A DNA stretch of 64,000 nt, taken from Lachnoanaerobaculum sp. ICM7 (GTDB lineage Bacteria; Bacillota; Clostridia; Lachnospirales; Lachnospiraceae). The DNA lies in assembly GCF_000287675.1 (NCBI RefSeq), contig NZ_ALJL01000024.1:1-64000 (forward strand), given 5' to 3'. The stretch's first letter is position 1. Each line of letters begins with the position of its first letter. Shown piece after piece: positions 1 through 10,878 of this stretch. The position numbers and the translations under genes were made by a program. The notes beneath the pieces are model-generated. The model saw only the letters and a list, made by a program, of their open reading frames with translations, was not told the origin of the DNA and did no database searches.

Positions 1-920
1 AGTTTCTGAAGTTCTTTCGTGCTATCAAAGCGCGTGATATCACCAACTTCTGCTATGAAACCAGCTACGGTTGTTATTCCTATACCTTTTATTTCAAGCA
101 GCTTATCCGCATACCTGACCTGTTGGCACAGTTCTTTGATCAGGTCATTGACCCGTTCAAGGCGTTTTGTCTGGAGTTCATAATCCTCTATCAGATCCTG
201 TATCTCCATCCGAGCTTCTGTAAGACCTGCTTTTAATCCTATGCTTTTCATGGCTGCATTCAGAATCAGCATAGCCTTCTTATGCCCATTTCCTCGGAGT
301 TTAGCGTCTTTCCATATCTTTATGATACCTTCCACTCCTAGTCTTACTATCTCCTCAAGAGTTGGTGCCTGCTTTAACACCAGCAGACCTCCCTTGGCAT
401 CTATGTGTGTATAAATCCCCTTATATTCCGGGAAATACACTGCAACCCACTTCTGCAGACGGTTCTTCGCCCTTGTCTGTTCTTCTACAAGCACAAACCG
501 GCGGTTTGACGCATTCCGCAGTTCTGCATATACACCTGTCGGCATATATGAATAAAAATATCGTCCATCCCTTACAAGCCCTGCAATAACACGAGGATCT
601 TTTCTGTCATTTTTAGATGGACTATTGTCATCTAATTCTTTGGTCTTATGCACATGGTGCGGATTTACCATCACAAACTTTATGTTCTTTTCACCCATGA
701 ACTGCCCAAGATCAAACCAGTAGTGACCGGTTGGCTCTATTCCTACCAGTGCCTCTTCAAATTCACTTTTCTGCATCAGTTCCACAATCGTATTGTAAAA
801 GCTGTTGAATCCCTCCATAGAGTTTGAAAACGCTACAGGCTTTCTAGTAAGCTCGATGCCTCTCCAGTTAAAAGCTCTGAAATAATGCTTCTCACTGCCA
901 ACATCAATGCCAACAATCAT
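1..920 (-). mobile_element. IS110-family transposase gene, 3' end cut by the window edge
   Basis: The minus strand reads open from an ATG at 920 to position 1, about 306 codons, with no stop. The N-terminus begins MIVGIDVGSEKHYF, the first acidic motif of the DEDD (RuvC-like) domain of IS110 transposases. It is followed by VGIEPTGHYW at about residues 68-77 and KNDRKDPRVIAGL at about 105-117, the second and third acidic motifs. Near the window edge LEIKGIGITTVAGFIAE opens the C-terminal transposase_20 domain with its catalytic serine region still to come. Family proteins are about 400 aa, so roughly 100 aa lie outside the window. The visible part has no frameshift, so the element may be active. 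IS110 elements usually lack terminal inverted repeats and the left boundary cannot be fixed here. The start could also lie a few codons upstream, since the frame stays open to about 984. Confidence 0.9.
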
Positions 921-1116
921 TGTTGTTTCTTTTACTTGCTCAATCTTCTTATTTTGTGTAGAATTAATTTTTAGATACCTTCCTTATTCTGTTCATTTGC
1001 TAACTGGCCGGTCAGCAATGACAGTTTAACTTAGGTATCTATTTTTGTAAAATTATTTACTTTCTACACTTTGAATTATACAGGAAGCTATTCATTTATT
1101 TTATAATTATAGCAAA

Positions 1117-1158
1117 AAAGTGTCAAAACTCTTCAACTTCAAAGAGTCTTGACACTTT
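1117..1158 (-). terminator. Terminator of the maltodextrin/glycogen operon
   Basis: A 17-pair hairpin with one mismatch (arms 1117-1133 and 1142-1158, loop 1134-1141) lies directly after the malQ stop codon. Reading the minus strand it ends in a run of six T, the layout of an intrinsic terminator. It separates the operon from the IS110 element. Confidence 0.85.
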
Positions 1159-1161
1159 CTA

Positions 1162-2628
1162 TTATCTGTTCATTATCAAATTTTTATATCTTGCAAGTTC
1201 TTCCTTGGCCTTTTTGAAGTCTACCATATGCCATTCCCAGTTCGGGCTGCCGACTGTTCCCGGTGTATTGATATGACCTTCTTTACCAAGTCCGATGATA
1301 TCAGCCAAAGGTATGATGGCATACTCTGCCTTACTATTTAACACATAGGTCAAAAGTCTGTCCTTTATATTGCCTGCCTTTATACCCTGCTTCTTTAAAA
1401 ACTCTCTGACCTTTCTCTTTGCAGCCACAGTCAGGCTTTCATACCACTGCATCAAAGTATCATTATCATGAGTTCCTGTATAGAAAATAACATTTTCTAT
1501 ATCATTTGATATATCTTTTGCATACTTTCCTTTTGTATCAATGGAGAATAAAAGGATTCTCATTCCCTTTAAGTGATAGTGATCTTTTAGCTCCAATACC
1601 TCAGGACGCAATTCTCCCAAATCTTCAGCTACAAGATTTACACCAGGCAGCTCCTTATTTAGGGTATCTATCACTTCATAGCCCGGAGCCTCAACCCATT
1701 CTCCGTCAATAGCTGTAGGACATGATGCAGGTATCTTCCAGAAAGTATCAAATGCACGGAAGTGATCGATACGGATGATATCAAATAACTTATTGCTGTA
1801 TCCTATTCTATCCACCCAGAACTTATATTTGTGTTTCTTTAGGTAGTCCCAATCATAGATAGGATTTCCCCATCTTTGTCCTGTAGCACTGAAATAATCA
1901 GGCGGCACACCTGCAATAAACAGCGGTCTTCCGTCGGTATCAAGTAAGAAATTGTCCTTACCTGACCATACATCTACAGAGTCAAGTCCGACATAGAAAG
2001 GCACATCGCCCATAACTTCAATGCCTGCTTCATTGGCATATCTTTTTACATCCATCCACTGAGTATAGAAAATATATTGAATAAAGCATTGATATCTTGC
2101 TTCTTTTTCTACATTCTCAGAAAGTACACTCTTATCTCCTGACCAATTCTTGTCATCAGCCTTCCAATCATTCCAGCAATCACCGTTGTTGTCAAGCTTT
2201 AGGGCACGGAATACACCATAGGTATATACCCAATCCTGTGACATAAAGTCTACATATGCAGGATCTTTTTGTCCGTCTCCGGCTACAAAATTTTCGAAGG
2301 CTTCTCTTAGGTAACTCTCTTTAAAAGCTCTTACAGCTGTATAATCAACTCTTTTTGCATTTTCTCTAAATTTATCAGGTTTCTTATCAAGTAGTCCTGC
2401 TTCGAAAAGCAAGTCAAGGCTGATATAAAGCTCATCACCTGCACATGAAGAGTATGGTTGATAAGGAGAGTTTCCAAAACCTACAGGATTTAGCGGTAAA
2501 ATCTGCCAGATCTTTATGCCATTCTCCTTCATTATATCAATCCACTGATAAGAAGCCCATCCAAGCTCCCCCACACCTGTGGTAGAAGGGAGAGCTGAAA
2601 CCGGCATTAAAATTCCTGTTTTTTTCAT
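1162..2628 (-). CDS. malQ: 4-alpha-glucanotransferase (amylomaltase)
   Basis: The 488-aa protein is a full-length GH77 amylomaltase. It transfers alpha-1,4-glucan segments between maltodextrins and releases glucose, so that short oligomers become long enough for phosphorylase. The family signatures are present: the nucleophile Asp288 in IRIDHF, the general acid Glu335 in VAEDLGEL and Asp388 in TGTHDND, with the RWGNPIYDW loop at about 252-260. No signal peptide is seen, so it acts in the cytosol. It is the last gene of the minus-strand operon, 10 bp after glgP, and is followed by a strong hairpin terminator. Phosphorylase plus amylomaltase is the classic maltodextrin catabolic pair. Confidence 0.95.
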   Translation of the reverse strand: MKKTGILMPVSALPSTTGVGELGWASYQWIDIMKENGIKIWQILPLNPVGFGNSPYQPYSSCAGDELYISLDLLFEAGLLDKKPDKFRENAKRVDYTAVRAFKESYLREAFENFVAGDGQKDPAYVDFMSQDWVYTYGVFRALKLDNNGDCWNDWKADDKNWSGDKSVLSENVEKEARYQCFIQYIFYTQWMDVKRYANEAGIEVMGDVPFYVGLDSVDVWSGKDNFLLDTDGRPLFIAGVPPDYFSATGQRWGNPIYDWDYLKKHKYKFWVDRIGYSNKLFDIIRIDHFRAFDTFWKIPASCPTAIDGEWVEAPGYEVIDTLNKELPGVNLVAEDLGELRPEVLELKDHYHLKGMRILLFSIDTKGKYAKDISNDIENVIFYTGTHDNDTLMQWYESLTVAAKRKVREFLKKQGIKAGNIKDRLLTYVLNSKAEYAIIPLADIIGLGKEGHINTPGTVGSPNWEWHMVDFKKAKEELARYKNLIMNR

Positions 2629-2638
2629 TCAATACTCC

Positions 2639-4897
2639 TTATAAATGCCAGATATCCTTGTTGTACTCCGCGATGGTTCTGTCTGATGAGAAGAATCCTG
2701 CTTTTGCCATATTTACAAGAGCTTTCTTTGACCAAGCTGTCTCATCCTCATAGTCATTTAGCATTTGCTCTTTTGTCTTTATATAATCCTTTACATCAAG
2801 GAGTGCCATAAACCAGTCTTTATTTACAATTTCCTTGTAAAGTCTGCACAGATTCATCGGGTCTCCGATACGAATAAGTTCTTTGCTGATAATGAAGTCT
2901 ACCAACTCCTCCACCTCAGGGTCGTTGTCATAGATATCGGCAGAACTATATGAAGCTGTTTCATAGAGCTTTATTACATCTTCAGACTTCTTACCGAAGA
3001 TATAGATATTTTCATCACCTACAAGCTCATGAATTTCTACATTGGCACCGTCCTCTGTACCAAGTGTTACAGCACCGTTTAGCATAAACTTCATATTTCC
3101 TGTTCCTGAAGCTTCCTTTGATGCAAGTGAAATCTGCTCAGAAATATCACAAGCAGGGATAAGCTTTTCAGCCTTTGTGACATTGTAGTTTTCCACCATA
3201 ACTATCTTAAGATATGGACTTACAGCCGGATCATTGTCCACCAACTGCTGCAGGCAAAGTATCAAATGAATGATATCCTTTGCTATAGTATAAGCAGGTG
3301 CCGCTTTTGCTCCGAAAATCATTGTGATCGGACGCTTAGGTAGATGTCCCTTCTTGATTTCTTTATATTTGTAAATAGCATAGAGTGCATTCATCTGCTG
3401 TCTCTTATACTCATGTAAACGCTTTATCTGAATATCAAATACAGAGTTCTCATCAATATCAATATTCTGAGTCTGCTTTAAATACTTCTTAAGCTCTAAT
3501 TTGGCATCCTTTTTAATCTCTCTAAGCTTCTTTAACACCTTCTCATCATCTTTATAAGCTAAAAGCTTTTCAAGATTTTCGGCATTATCCATATACTCAG
3601 GTCCTATAAGCTCGTTTAAATACTCTGAAAGCTCATGATTGCAATGAATTAGCCATCTGCGGAATGTAATACCGTTTGTCTTATTGTTAAACTTCTCAGG
3701 GTAGATATCATAAAAATGCTTAAGCTCGGAGTTTTTCAAAATCTCAGTATGAAGAGCCGCAACTCCGTTTACCGCATATCCGAAGTGAATATCAATATGT
3801 GCCATATGTACACGGTTCTGATTGTCTATGATATATACTCTCTCATCACTGAACTCTCTTCTTATTCTGGCATCAAGCTCATAGATAATAGGCAATAACT
3901 GTGGAACTACCTTCTCCAAGTAGCTGATTGGCCACTTCTCAAGTGCCTCTGCAAGTATTGTATGATTGGTATAAGCACATGTCTTTCTTACAACATCAAT
4001 AGCAGTATCCATATTGAAGCCCTTTTGCTGTGTCAAGATACGGATAAGCTCAGGAATAACCATAGTCGGGTGAGTATCATTGATCTGAACACATACATGC
4101 TCATGAAGTCTGTAAAGATCTACACCTCTTTCTTCAGCTTCTCTTATAATCAGTTGTGCAGCATTGCTTACCATAAAGTACTGCTGATAAATTCTGAGCA
4201 GATGTCCTGCCTCATCACTGTCATCAGGATATAAGAACAATGTAAGGTTCTTACCGATATCATGTTTATCAAAATTTATTCCGTCTCTTATAATAGACTC
4301 ATCCACACTGTCAATATCAAAAAGATGTAATTTATTGCATTTGCTCTGATGATATCCCGGAACATCTATATCATACATTGTAGATTTCAAAGTAAAGTCT
4401 TTGAAAGGAACTTCAAAACTCACATCAGTTCTTGTAAGCCAACTGTTGTCTGTAATCCATGGATTCTTCTCTTCATACTGCTTATTGTCTACAAACTTTT
4501 GTAAGAAAAGTCCGTCATGATAGTTTAATCCTACACCGTCGCCGTTTAATCCCAGTGTTGCGATAGAGTCAAGGAAGCATGCGGCCAAACGTCCAAGACC
4601 ACCGTTTCCAAGTGAAGGCTCAGGCTCCACCTCTTCAACTGCTGTTATATCGTGGCCATTCTTTGCAAGTATATCTCTTACCTCATCAAAGATTCCAAGA
4701 TTGATCATATTGTTAGATAAAAGCTTTCCAATCAGGAACTCTGCTGAGATGTAATATAGCTTTCTGTTTCCTGTATTATGCTCCATTCCTTCCATCTTCT
4801 CTTTTGTAATGTTCAAGAGTGCTGTGTAAATTTCCGCATCTGAAGCTGCTGAAATTTCCTTACCAAGTTTGTTCTTTAAAATTTCTTCTAATGACAT
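2639..4897 (-). CDS. glgP: Glycogen/maltodextrin phosphorylase
   Basis: This GT35 phosphorylase makes glucose-1-phosphate from alpha-1,4-glucan and phosphate. The PLP-lysine motif [12 protein letters not shown] is near residues 597-608, with the lysine at about 603, and the N-terminal [19 protein letters not shown] signature is present. I place the start at the ATG at 4897 because GGAG lies 8 nt upstream. A longer reading from a TTG at 4918 would place that Shine-Dalgarno sequence inside the gene. The resulting 752 aa is typical of bacterial phosphorylases. It follows the GH13 gene with an 18-nt gap and precedes malQ by 10 bp. Whether its main substrate is stored glycogen or imported maltodextrin cannot be told from sequence; the operon favours maltodextrin. 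Confidence 0.95.
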   Translation of the reverse strand: MSLEEILKNKLGKEISAASDAEIYTALLNITKEKMEGMEHNTGNRKLYYISAEFLIGKLLSNNMINLGIFDEVRDILAKNGHDITAVEEVEPEPSLGNGGLGRLAACFLDSIATLGLNGDGVGLNYHDGLFLQKFVDNKQYEEKNPWITDNSWLTRTDVSFEVPFKDFTLKSTMYDIDVPGYHQSKCNKLHLFDIDSVDESIIRDGINFDKHDIGKNLTLFLYPDDSDEAGHLLRIYQQYFMVSNAAQLIIREAEERGVDLYRLHEHVCVQINDTHPTMVIPELIRILTQQKGFNMDTAIDVVRKTCAYTNHTILAEALEKWPISYLEKVVPQLLPIIYELDARIRREFSDERVYIIDNQNRVHMAHIDIHFGYAVNGVAALHTEILKNSELKHFYDIYPEKFNNKTNGITFRRWLIHCNHELSEYLNELIGPEYMDNAENLEKLLAYKDDEKVLKKLREIKKDAKLELKKYLKQTQNIDIDENSVFDIQIKRLHEYKRQQMNALYAIYKYKEIKKGHLPKRPITMIFGAKAAPAYTIAKDIIHLILCLQQLVDNDPAVSPYLKIVMVENYNVTKAEKLIPACDISEQISLASKEASGTGNMKFMLNGAVTLGTEDGANVEIHELVGDENIYIFGKKSEDVIKLYETASYSSADIYDNDPEVEELVDFIISKELIRIGDPMNLCRLYKEIVNKDWFMALLDVKDYIKTKEQMLNDYEDETAWSKKALVNMAKAGFFSSDRTIAEYNKDIWHL

Positions 4898-4914
4898 ACC
4901 TTTTTCTCCTTTTT

Positions 4915-6669
4915 TCAAATCCTACGGATTAAAGTTCCGTTTGCTTCAAGTACTTCTCCGTCAAACTTTCGTGAAAATAAAATCTCTTTCCCCATATCTA
5001 TTTTGATCGGATTTTCCGAAGCATTTATTAAGACTTCCATACTGTTTCCGTCTTCATCAATCTTGATATATTCCACACATCTGTCATTATCATAGTTATG
5101 TGGAAAGTGGAAATGTGGACTCCTACACATTTTCTCATTGCGCCTTAACATTATAAGACTTCTCATTGTAGCAATTTTTTCTACATTTTCAATGCTGTCA
5201 ATCTCACTCCACGGCATACATCTCCTGCAATCCGGATCATGTGCACCTTCCATGGCTATCTCCGTACCGTAGTAGATACAAGGGCTTCCCGGAAGTGTGA
5301 AAAGAATTGCAAGCTGCTGATAAAACTTATCCAAATCATGGAAGCGGTTCATAAGTCTCTCAGTATCATGTGAATCCAGTAGATTAAATAAAACATTGTT
5401 TGACTGCTGCATATACATTGTATAACAGCGGTTGACCATATACTCAAACTCATGCTTTTTCATTGTCTTATCAAGGAAAAAGTCATGAATTCCACTAAGC
5501 AGAGGATAATTCATCACAGAGTCGTATTCATCTCCCTGAAGCCACTGTATTGCATCATGCCAGATTTCTCCAAGCAGGTAAATATCGGGCTTTATAGCCT
5601 TTAGATGCTCTCTGATTTTTTTCAAAAACCTGTGTGATACCTCATTACCTACATCAAAACGAATACCGTCTATATCAAACTCTCTTATCCAATCTTCACA
5701 GATTTTACAAAAATAGTTTATAACCTCATCATTGTTGGTGTTAAGTTTCGGCATACCGTCCGTAAATGCAAAAGTGTAATACCTCTTATCCCTTGTATCT
5801 CCTCTTTTTGCAATGTCTGCCCAGTTTTCAACCATGAACCAGTCTGCATACTTTGAGGATTTCCCGTTTTCAAGCACATCAAGCCATGGCCTAAATTTTC
5901 TTCCGGAGTGATTAAACACCGCATCCACCATAATACTAATACCCTTATTATGAGCCTCTTTGCAAAGTGCTTTCATGGTATCAATATCTCCAAAAGAAGG
6001 ATCTATCTCTGTATAATCTGTTGTATCATACTTATGATTAGATTCGGCTTCCATTATAGGATTCAAATAAATGCCTGTTATTCCAAGGTTTTGCAGGTAA
6101 TCAAGCTTACTTTTGATTCCTTCCAAATTTCCACCGAATTTCTCATAATTATTAACACTTCCATGATCTCTCCAAGGCAGAATATCATCTGTATTTTTTT
6201 CCGGAGTACCGTTACAAAATCTGTCCGGGAATATCTGATACCATATGGTGTCATTTACCCATGCAGGTGTAATATTTATATCTGACGGATTCATCCACGG
6301 CATAATGAAGCATTGCAGCATTCTTCCGTCCATATGGAACTGTTCCTTGGTTAAAAATCCGTCTTCAAAATAATACCAGACACTGTCATCTGTATGCAGT
6401 TCAAAAAAATACTTACATCTTTTGTATATCGGAGTAAGAGTTGTAGTCCACCACAACTGATTTGATAATCGTTTTTTGTATACTATTTCTTCTCTTTTTC
6501 CGGTCCACTTCTCGCTTCCGCCAAGTATTCCGGCTTCAAACGGGTCACCATAGTGGATAAAGACCTGTTTAACATCATATCCTGTTTTTAAATTTATAAT
6601 AAGTCTGTCCTTATCAAGAGCATAACTCATCTGTTCTGATGTTCTATGGTATACACCGGTAAATTCCAT
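4915..6669 (-). CDS. GH13 alpha-glycosidase (neopullulanase/cyclomaltodextrinase type)
   Basis: The 584-aa intracellular GH13 enzyme has an N-terminal CBM34-like beta domain (about 1-120) before the catalytic barrel, the layout of neopullulanase, cyclomaltodextrinase and maltogenic amylase. Motif I is VDAVFNHSG (about 248-256), the nucleophile is Asp339 in GIRFDVGNE, the acid/base is Glu368 in LLGEIW and the stabiliser is Asp435 in DSHDTE. It would hydrolyse imported branched or cyclic maltodextrins. Its start overlaps the pullulanase stop by one base (TAATG), with a GAGGAG ribosome site inside the upstream gene, so translation is probably coupled. The exact specificity within this subgroup cannot be decided by eye. 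Confidence 0.88.
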   Translation of the reverse strand: MEFTGVYHRTSEQMSYALDKDRLIINLKTGYDVKQVFIHYGDPFEAGILGGSEKWTGKREEIVYKKRLSNQLWWTTTLTPIYKRCKYFFELHTDDSVWYYFEDGFLTKEQFHMDGRMLQCFIMPWMNPSDINITPAWVNDTIWYQIFPDRFCNGTPEKNTDDILPWRDHGSVNNYEKFGGNLEGIKSKLDYLQNLGITGIYLNPIMEAESNHKYDTTDYTEIDPSFGDIDTMKALCKEAHNKGISIMVDAVFNHSGRKFRPWLDVLENGKSSKYADWFMVENWADIAKRGDTRDKRYYTFAFTDGMPKLNTNNDEVINYFCKICEDWIREFDIDGIRFDVGNEVSHRFLKKIREHLKAIKPDIYLLGEIWHDAIQWLQGDEYDSVMNYPLLSGIHDFFLDKTMKKHEFEYMVNRCYTMYMQQSNNVLFNLLDSHDTERLMNRFHDLDKFYQQLAILFTLPGSPCIYYGTEIAMEGAHDPDCRRCMPWSEIDSIENVEKIATMRSLIMLRRNEKMCRSPHFHFPHNYDNDRCVEYIKIDEDGNSMEVLINASENPIKIDMGKEILFSRKFDGEVLEANGTLIRRI

Positions 6670-8612
6670 TATATCTCCTCTATTCTTTTCTTACCAAGTA
6701 TCAATACACTTTGTTTTCCTACTTTTATAGGAGCCTTTGCGCTTATATTCTTTTTCCAAAGCATACTGTCATTGCCGTCACAAAGTACTTCAAAATCTCC
6801 GTCTAAAGACTTAACTTCAAAGTCCTTCTTTGAAGCATTATAAATGACTTTGACCTGACTCCATAAAGAATCCTTATCACTGTTTACACTAAATCCTACT
6901 ACCTGCTTTTGTTTCCACATATCGGTGATATGTTTATAGCTATTTTCAGATTTATCGCAAAGCCCCGAAATTTGCTTTCTAAGTGCAATCAGACCTTTAT
7001 AGTAGTCGACAAGGTCCTTATTCTTATATGCAAGTCTCCAGTCAAGCATGTTTACAGAAATAGGCATATTGTAGGTATTGTCATGTCCGGCCTTTGTTCT
7101 GCAAAACTCCTCACCCGATAAGAAAAACAAAGTACCCTGACAAGTCATATAAATTGCGGCTGCCAGCTTGTTTAATCTCATTGCCTCTTCTTCCGTGACT
7201 GTATAATCTAATTTATCCCAAAGTGTCTGATTGTCATGTGCCGAAACATATGTGACTATCTGTGACGGTGCTTTCACACCTTTAAACTCTTTGTTGTATT
7301 TAGGATCACACCATGCGCTTATACTTGCAAGTATATCGTCCTCTTTATCCTTGCCTCCGTTTACAAATCCTGCTTCTCTTATTCTGAGAGCCGAACCTTT
7401 TATAGCATCTCTGGTGTTGTCACAAAATACTCCTATGTTTTCATCTAAAAGAGCTATATTGTATTTGTTTGCAAGTTTTTTATTATACTCTATTGCGGTA
7501 TCTGTTGCAGACCAAGGCTCACCATAGATTATCTTTTCACCCTTACCGTATATGATATCAAGCTCTTTTCTGATATTGTTCATCAAATCAGTATCCAGAA
7601 GTCCCATCAAATCAAAGCGAAATCCGTCAATATGATATTCCCTTGCCCAGTAAAGTACAGACTCCAAAATATATTTTGAACACATGGCTCTCTCACTTGC
7701 CACATCATTTCCGCAGGCGGAACCGTCAGATACCTTACCGTCACTAAATACTCTGTAAAAATACCAAGGCAGAGTTCTTTGAAACCATGAATCAAGTGAG
7801 TAAGTATGATTGTATACCACATCCATAATTACTCCAAATCCGGCTTCATGGATTGATTGTATCATCTCCTTCATTTCAGTGATACGAACCTCTCCATGAA
7901 ATGCATCTGTAGCATATGAACCTTCAGGTACATTGTAGTTGACCGGGTCATATCCCCAGTTGAACTCATAGTCTTTTGTTTCATCCACAGAACCGTAATC
8001 ATACATCGGCATTATTTGAATATGTGTAACACCGAGTTCTTTCAGATAATCAAGTCCTGTAGGATGAATACCGTCATTATTTAGTGTTGTATGCTTACAG
8101 GTAAAAGCTTTATATTTTTTGCGATACTCCGGAGGGAAACCTCCCGACTTGGCAAAGGAAAATTCTTTTACATGAAGCTCATACACAACTCTTTCTTTAT
8201 CCTTTTGCGGTGCCTTATCATTCTCCCATCCCTTAGGGTCGGTTTTTTTTAAGTTTACCGCCATACTTCTTATACCGTTGACTCCGGATGCTTTTGCATA
8301 CGGGTCCGCAGTTAGTACTTCTTTAGAGTCTCTTTTTATCAAATAGTCATAGTACACTTTATGAAGCTCTTTGTGTGAGTGAAAGCTCCAAACTCCCTTA
8401 TCCTCTTTTTCCATAGGAATCTGCTCATAAGCCTTACAGCCGTCTCCTGCTTCATAAAAGTTTAGTACTACGCTCTTTGCACCCGGTGACCACAGTTTGA
8501 ATGTGGTCCCGTTTTCATTACATTCCACACCTAGGTCGTTTCCTTCATAAATATAGTTTTCAAGAAACTCCTTTGAAGAGTAATATTTTTTGAGTTCAAT
8601 TATATTTTCCAT
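6669..8612 (-). CDS. pulA: Type I pullulanase
   Basis: A 647-aa debranching enzyme cleaving alpha-1,6 links in maltodextrin or glycogen. An N-terminal beta-sandwich (CBM48-like, about 25-110) precedes the GH13 barrel. The type I pullulanase signature, here FNWGYDP (217-223, usually YNWGYDP), is present. The other GH13 regions are also seen: VVYNHT (265-270), nucleophile Asp334 in GFRFDL, Glu365 in YGEPW and SAHDN later on. No signal peptide is present, so it acts on imported oligosaccharides. The start ATG is two bases after the malG stop, and the end overlaps the next gene by one base. Together with glgP and malQ it completes cytosolic degradation of branched glucans. Confidence 0.93.
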   Translation of the reverse strand: MENIIELKKYYSSKEFLENYIYEGNDLGVECNENGTTFKLWSPGAKSVVLNFYEAGDGCKAYEQIPMEKEDKGVWSFHSHKELHKVYYDYLIKRDSKEVLTADPYAKASGVNGIRSMAVNLKKTDPKGWENDKAPQKDKERVVYELHVKEFSFAKSGGFPPEYRKKYKAFTCKHTTLNNDGIHPTGLDYLKELGVTHIQIMPMYDYGSVDETKDYEFNWGYDPVNYNVPEGSYATDAFHGEVRITEMKEMIQSIHEAGFGVIMDVVYNHTYSLDSWFQRTLPWYFYRVFSDGKVSDGSACGNDVASERAMCSKYILESVLYWAREYHIDGFRFDLMGLLDTDLMNNIRKELDIIYGKGEKIIYGEPWSATDTAIEYNKKLANKYNIALLDENIGVFCDNTRDAIKGSALRIREAGFVNGGKDKEDDILASISAWCDPKYNKEFKGVKAPSQIVTYVSAHDNQTLWDKLDYTVTEEEAMRLNKLAAAIYMTCQGTLFFLSGEEFCRTKAGHDNTYNMPISVNMLDWRLAYKNKDLVDYYKGLIALRKQISGLCDKSENSYKHITDMWKQKQVVGFSVNSDKDSLWSQVKVIYNASKKDFEVKSLDGDFEVLCDGNDSMLWKKNISAKAPIKVGKQSVLILGKKRIEEI

Positions 8613-8614
8613 TA

Positions 8615-9484
8615 TTATCCCTTAACAGCACCTGAGATGCCGTCTACATAGTATTTCTGCATGAATAAGAATAAGAGTGCAATCGGAATGGAAATAAGAA
8701 CTGCACCGGCAGCAAAGCTTGTGTACCAGCTGTCGATATATTCTTTTTCAAGCATCTTCCAAAGTCCTATAGCTATCGTATACTGGTCCGAGTTTGCTCT
8801 GCATATAACTCTCGCAAAGATAAAGTCAAGCCATGGTCCCATAAATGATGTTAAGACAGTATATACAATAATAGGTTTACTAAGCGGTAATGTAATCTTA
8901 TAAAAAATCTGCCATCTGGTACATCCGTCCAAAAGCGCCGCCTCATCTATAGCTGCAGGAATTGTATCAAAAAATCCCTTTGCAATCTGGAATCCAAGCC
9001 CTGCACCTCCGGAGTAACATAGAATAAGTGCCAATTTAATAAGATTTCCCTCTGTAAGTCCCATTGCCTTTAATATAAAATACACAGCAATCATTGACAT
9101 AAATCCCGGGAATAGTCCTAGTACCATTGCCATGTTCATATAAGGCTTTCTTAATTTAAACTTTATTCTTGAAAGACAGTATGAAACTGCAAGTACATAA
9201 AATGCCGACAATATACATGAACATATTGCGATAAACAAGGTGTTCATAAACATCTGCGGAAAGTTTAATATAGTTGTATCACTGAACAGCTTTGCATAGT
9301 TGTCAAGTGTAAATGCCTTTGGGAAGAAGGTTGATACATATGATCCTTTTTCCGCTCTGAAGCTTGTTAAAACTACCCAGAATATAGGGAAAAGCCAAAT
9401 AACGGCCAATATAGCAAGAACGATATGTACAATAGTGTTGTTTATCATTCTCTTTTTCTTTGCAGATTGAAATTGCTTTGCCAT
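8615..9484 (-). CDS. malG: Maltodextrin ABC transporter permease (MalG type)
   Basis: A 289-aa CUT1-family inner-membrane permease with six hydrophobic segments. The EAA loop is EAALLDGCTRWQIFYKITLPL at about residues 190-210 and is the contact site for the ATPase. It pairs with the 459-aa permease that ends two bases upstream. The gene sits between malF and pullulanase in the same operon, so maltodextrin is the inferred substrate. No ATPase gene follows, so the pair must use an ATPase encoded elsewhere (see findings). Confidence 0.9.
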   Translation of the reverse strand: MAKQFQSAKKKRMINNTIVHIVLAILAVIWLFPIFWVVLTSFRAEKGSYVSTFFPKAFTLDNYAKLFSDTTILNFPQMFMNTLFIAICSCILSAFYVLAVSYCLSRIKFKLRKPYMNMAMVLGLFPGFMSMIAVYFILKAMGLTEGNLIKLALILCYSGGAGLGFQIAKGFFDTIPAAIDEAALLDGCTRWQIFYKITLPLSKPIIVYTVLTSFMGPWLDFIFARVICRANSDQYTIAIGLWKMLEKEYIDSWYTSFAAGAVLISIPIALLFLFMQKYYVDGISGAVKG

Positions 9485-9486
9485 AA

Positions 9487-10866
9487 TTAGAATCCTCCCT
9501 CTTCCTTATATGATTTACTGTTTCTGTATGTGAACAGTGCACCGATTGCCAAAATAACAAATGTCATAATACCGATAACCGCACCGATATTGTAATACTG
9601 TTTGTCAATTGTCAACTTATAAAGCCATGTAACCAAAAGGTCTGTCTTACCTGCTGTTGAAGAGAGATCTGTGACAGGATCTCCTCCCGACAAGAGGTAG
9701 ATAACATTGAAGTTGTTGATATTACCTGTAAATGTAACTATCAAATAAGGTGTTGTAACATAGAGCATGTACGGCAATGTAATCTTTGTAAATGTCTGTA
9801 TTGCATTTGCTCCGTCAACTCTTGCCGCCTCATAAAGATCCTCAGGAATATTTTGCAATACACCTGTAAGCTGAAGCAAGGTATACGGTACACCAACCCA
9901 GATATTTATTATAATAACGGTCACTCTTGCCCAAGTAGGATCAGTAAAGAAAGGAAGACTCTTATCACTTGCTATAAGGCCAATGTTTCTAAGAAGTACA
10001 TTTACCGCACCTTCAGGCTGTAACATTGTACGCATGATAAGAAGTGATACGAACATAGGTACCGCACATGAAAGTACAAAACAAAATCTCCAAAATCCCT
10101 TTGCTCTTGTTCCTTTTCTGTTTATAAGGAGTGATAAAATCATACCGAAAATATAGTTACTGAATGTTGCAAAAAACGCCCAAATAACTGTCCATCCAAG
10201 CACCGACCAGAATGTACTTCCAAGGATACTTTTTGAATCAAACAAAGTCTTGAAATTATCAAGTCCCACCCAATCAAACAGCATTAAATGATTATCTATA
10301 CGGCTGTAGTTTGTAAATGCCATACAGATCATAAATACTAAAGGAAGTATTGTAAATATAAATACAAATGCTGTAGGCGGTGTCATAAACAGACGATACA
10401 AATTTTCATTTAAAAGTGTTTTCAAATCTTCCGCAAAGTTATTTACATGCTTACCTTCTTTGCGAAGACATTCAGCTTTGTATGCACTCTTTAATGTACC
10501 TCTCCAGATAACTACCATAAGAACGGTAATTAAAATTGCGGCCACACCGTACAGCAATATAAGTATGGACTGGTCGCCCTTTGTATAGGTATAAATCTGC
10601 TTTGCCTCATCCCATACTTCCTGCTGCTCTATACTTCCAAGTGTTCGTAGGCCTGCTATAAAGCCGATTCCGTTTACAAACATAAAGACAAGATATGCGA
10701 TCTCTATAAAAAGATATATGAGTCCTTTTATAACCTGTCCGTTTACTATATTTCCAAATCCCATCAGGATCATGGAAAGCTTAGTTGATAATCCGCCCTC
10801 TTTTATTGCATTGGTGCAAGTGTATGGAGTCGGAAATTCATTAACTCTTTTTTTAAATAAACCCAT
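9487..10866 (-). CDS. malF: Maltodextrin ABC transporter permease (MalF type)
   Basis: A 459-aa CUT1 permease, longer than the usual ~300 aa. An N-terminal extension (about 1-140) carries extra hydrophobic segments, as in MdxF and MalF proteins of maltose systems. The EAA loop YEAARVDGANAIQTFTKITLP lies at about 355-375. The start ATG has a GGGG-type ribosome site and follows malE by 12 bp. The extended N-terminus supports a maltodextrin role over a generic sugar permease. Confidence 0.9.
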   Translation of the reverse strand: MGLFKKRVNEFPTPYTCTNAIKEGGLSTKLSMILMGFGNIVNGQVIKGLIYLFIEIAYLVFMFVNGIGFIAGLRTLGSIEQQEVWDEAKQIYTYTKGDQSILILLYGVAAILITVLMVVIWRGTLKSAYKAECLRKEGKHVNNFAEDLKTLLNENLYRLFMTPPTAFVFIFTILPLVFMICMAFTNYSRIDNHLMLFDWVGLDNFKTLFDSKSILGSTFWSVLGWTVIWAFFATFSNYIFGMILSLLINRKGTRAKGFWRFCFVLSCAVPMFVSLLIMRTMLQPEGAVNVLLRNIGLIASDKSLPFFTDPTWARVTVIIINIWVGVPYTLLQLTGVLQNIPEDLYEAARVDGANAIQTFTKITLPYMLYVTTPYLIVTFTGNINNFNVIYLLSGGDPVTDLSSTAGKTDLLVTWLYKLTIDKQYYNIGAVIGIMTFVILAIGALFTYRNSKSYKEEGGF

Positions 10867-10878
10867 AACATTTACCCC

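Noticed and set aside
362-589. 75-codon plus-strand frame inside the IS110 gene
   Set aside because: It is antisense to an uninterrupted transposase frame with all family motifs, has no ribosome site and matches nothing.
5908-6285. 125-codon plus-strand frame
   Set aside because: It lies antisense within the GH13 catalytic domain, whose motifs are intact; no start signal is seen.
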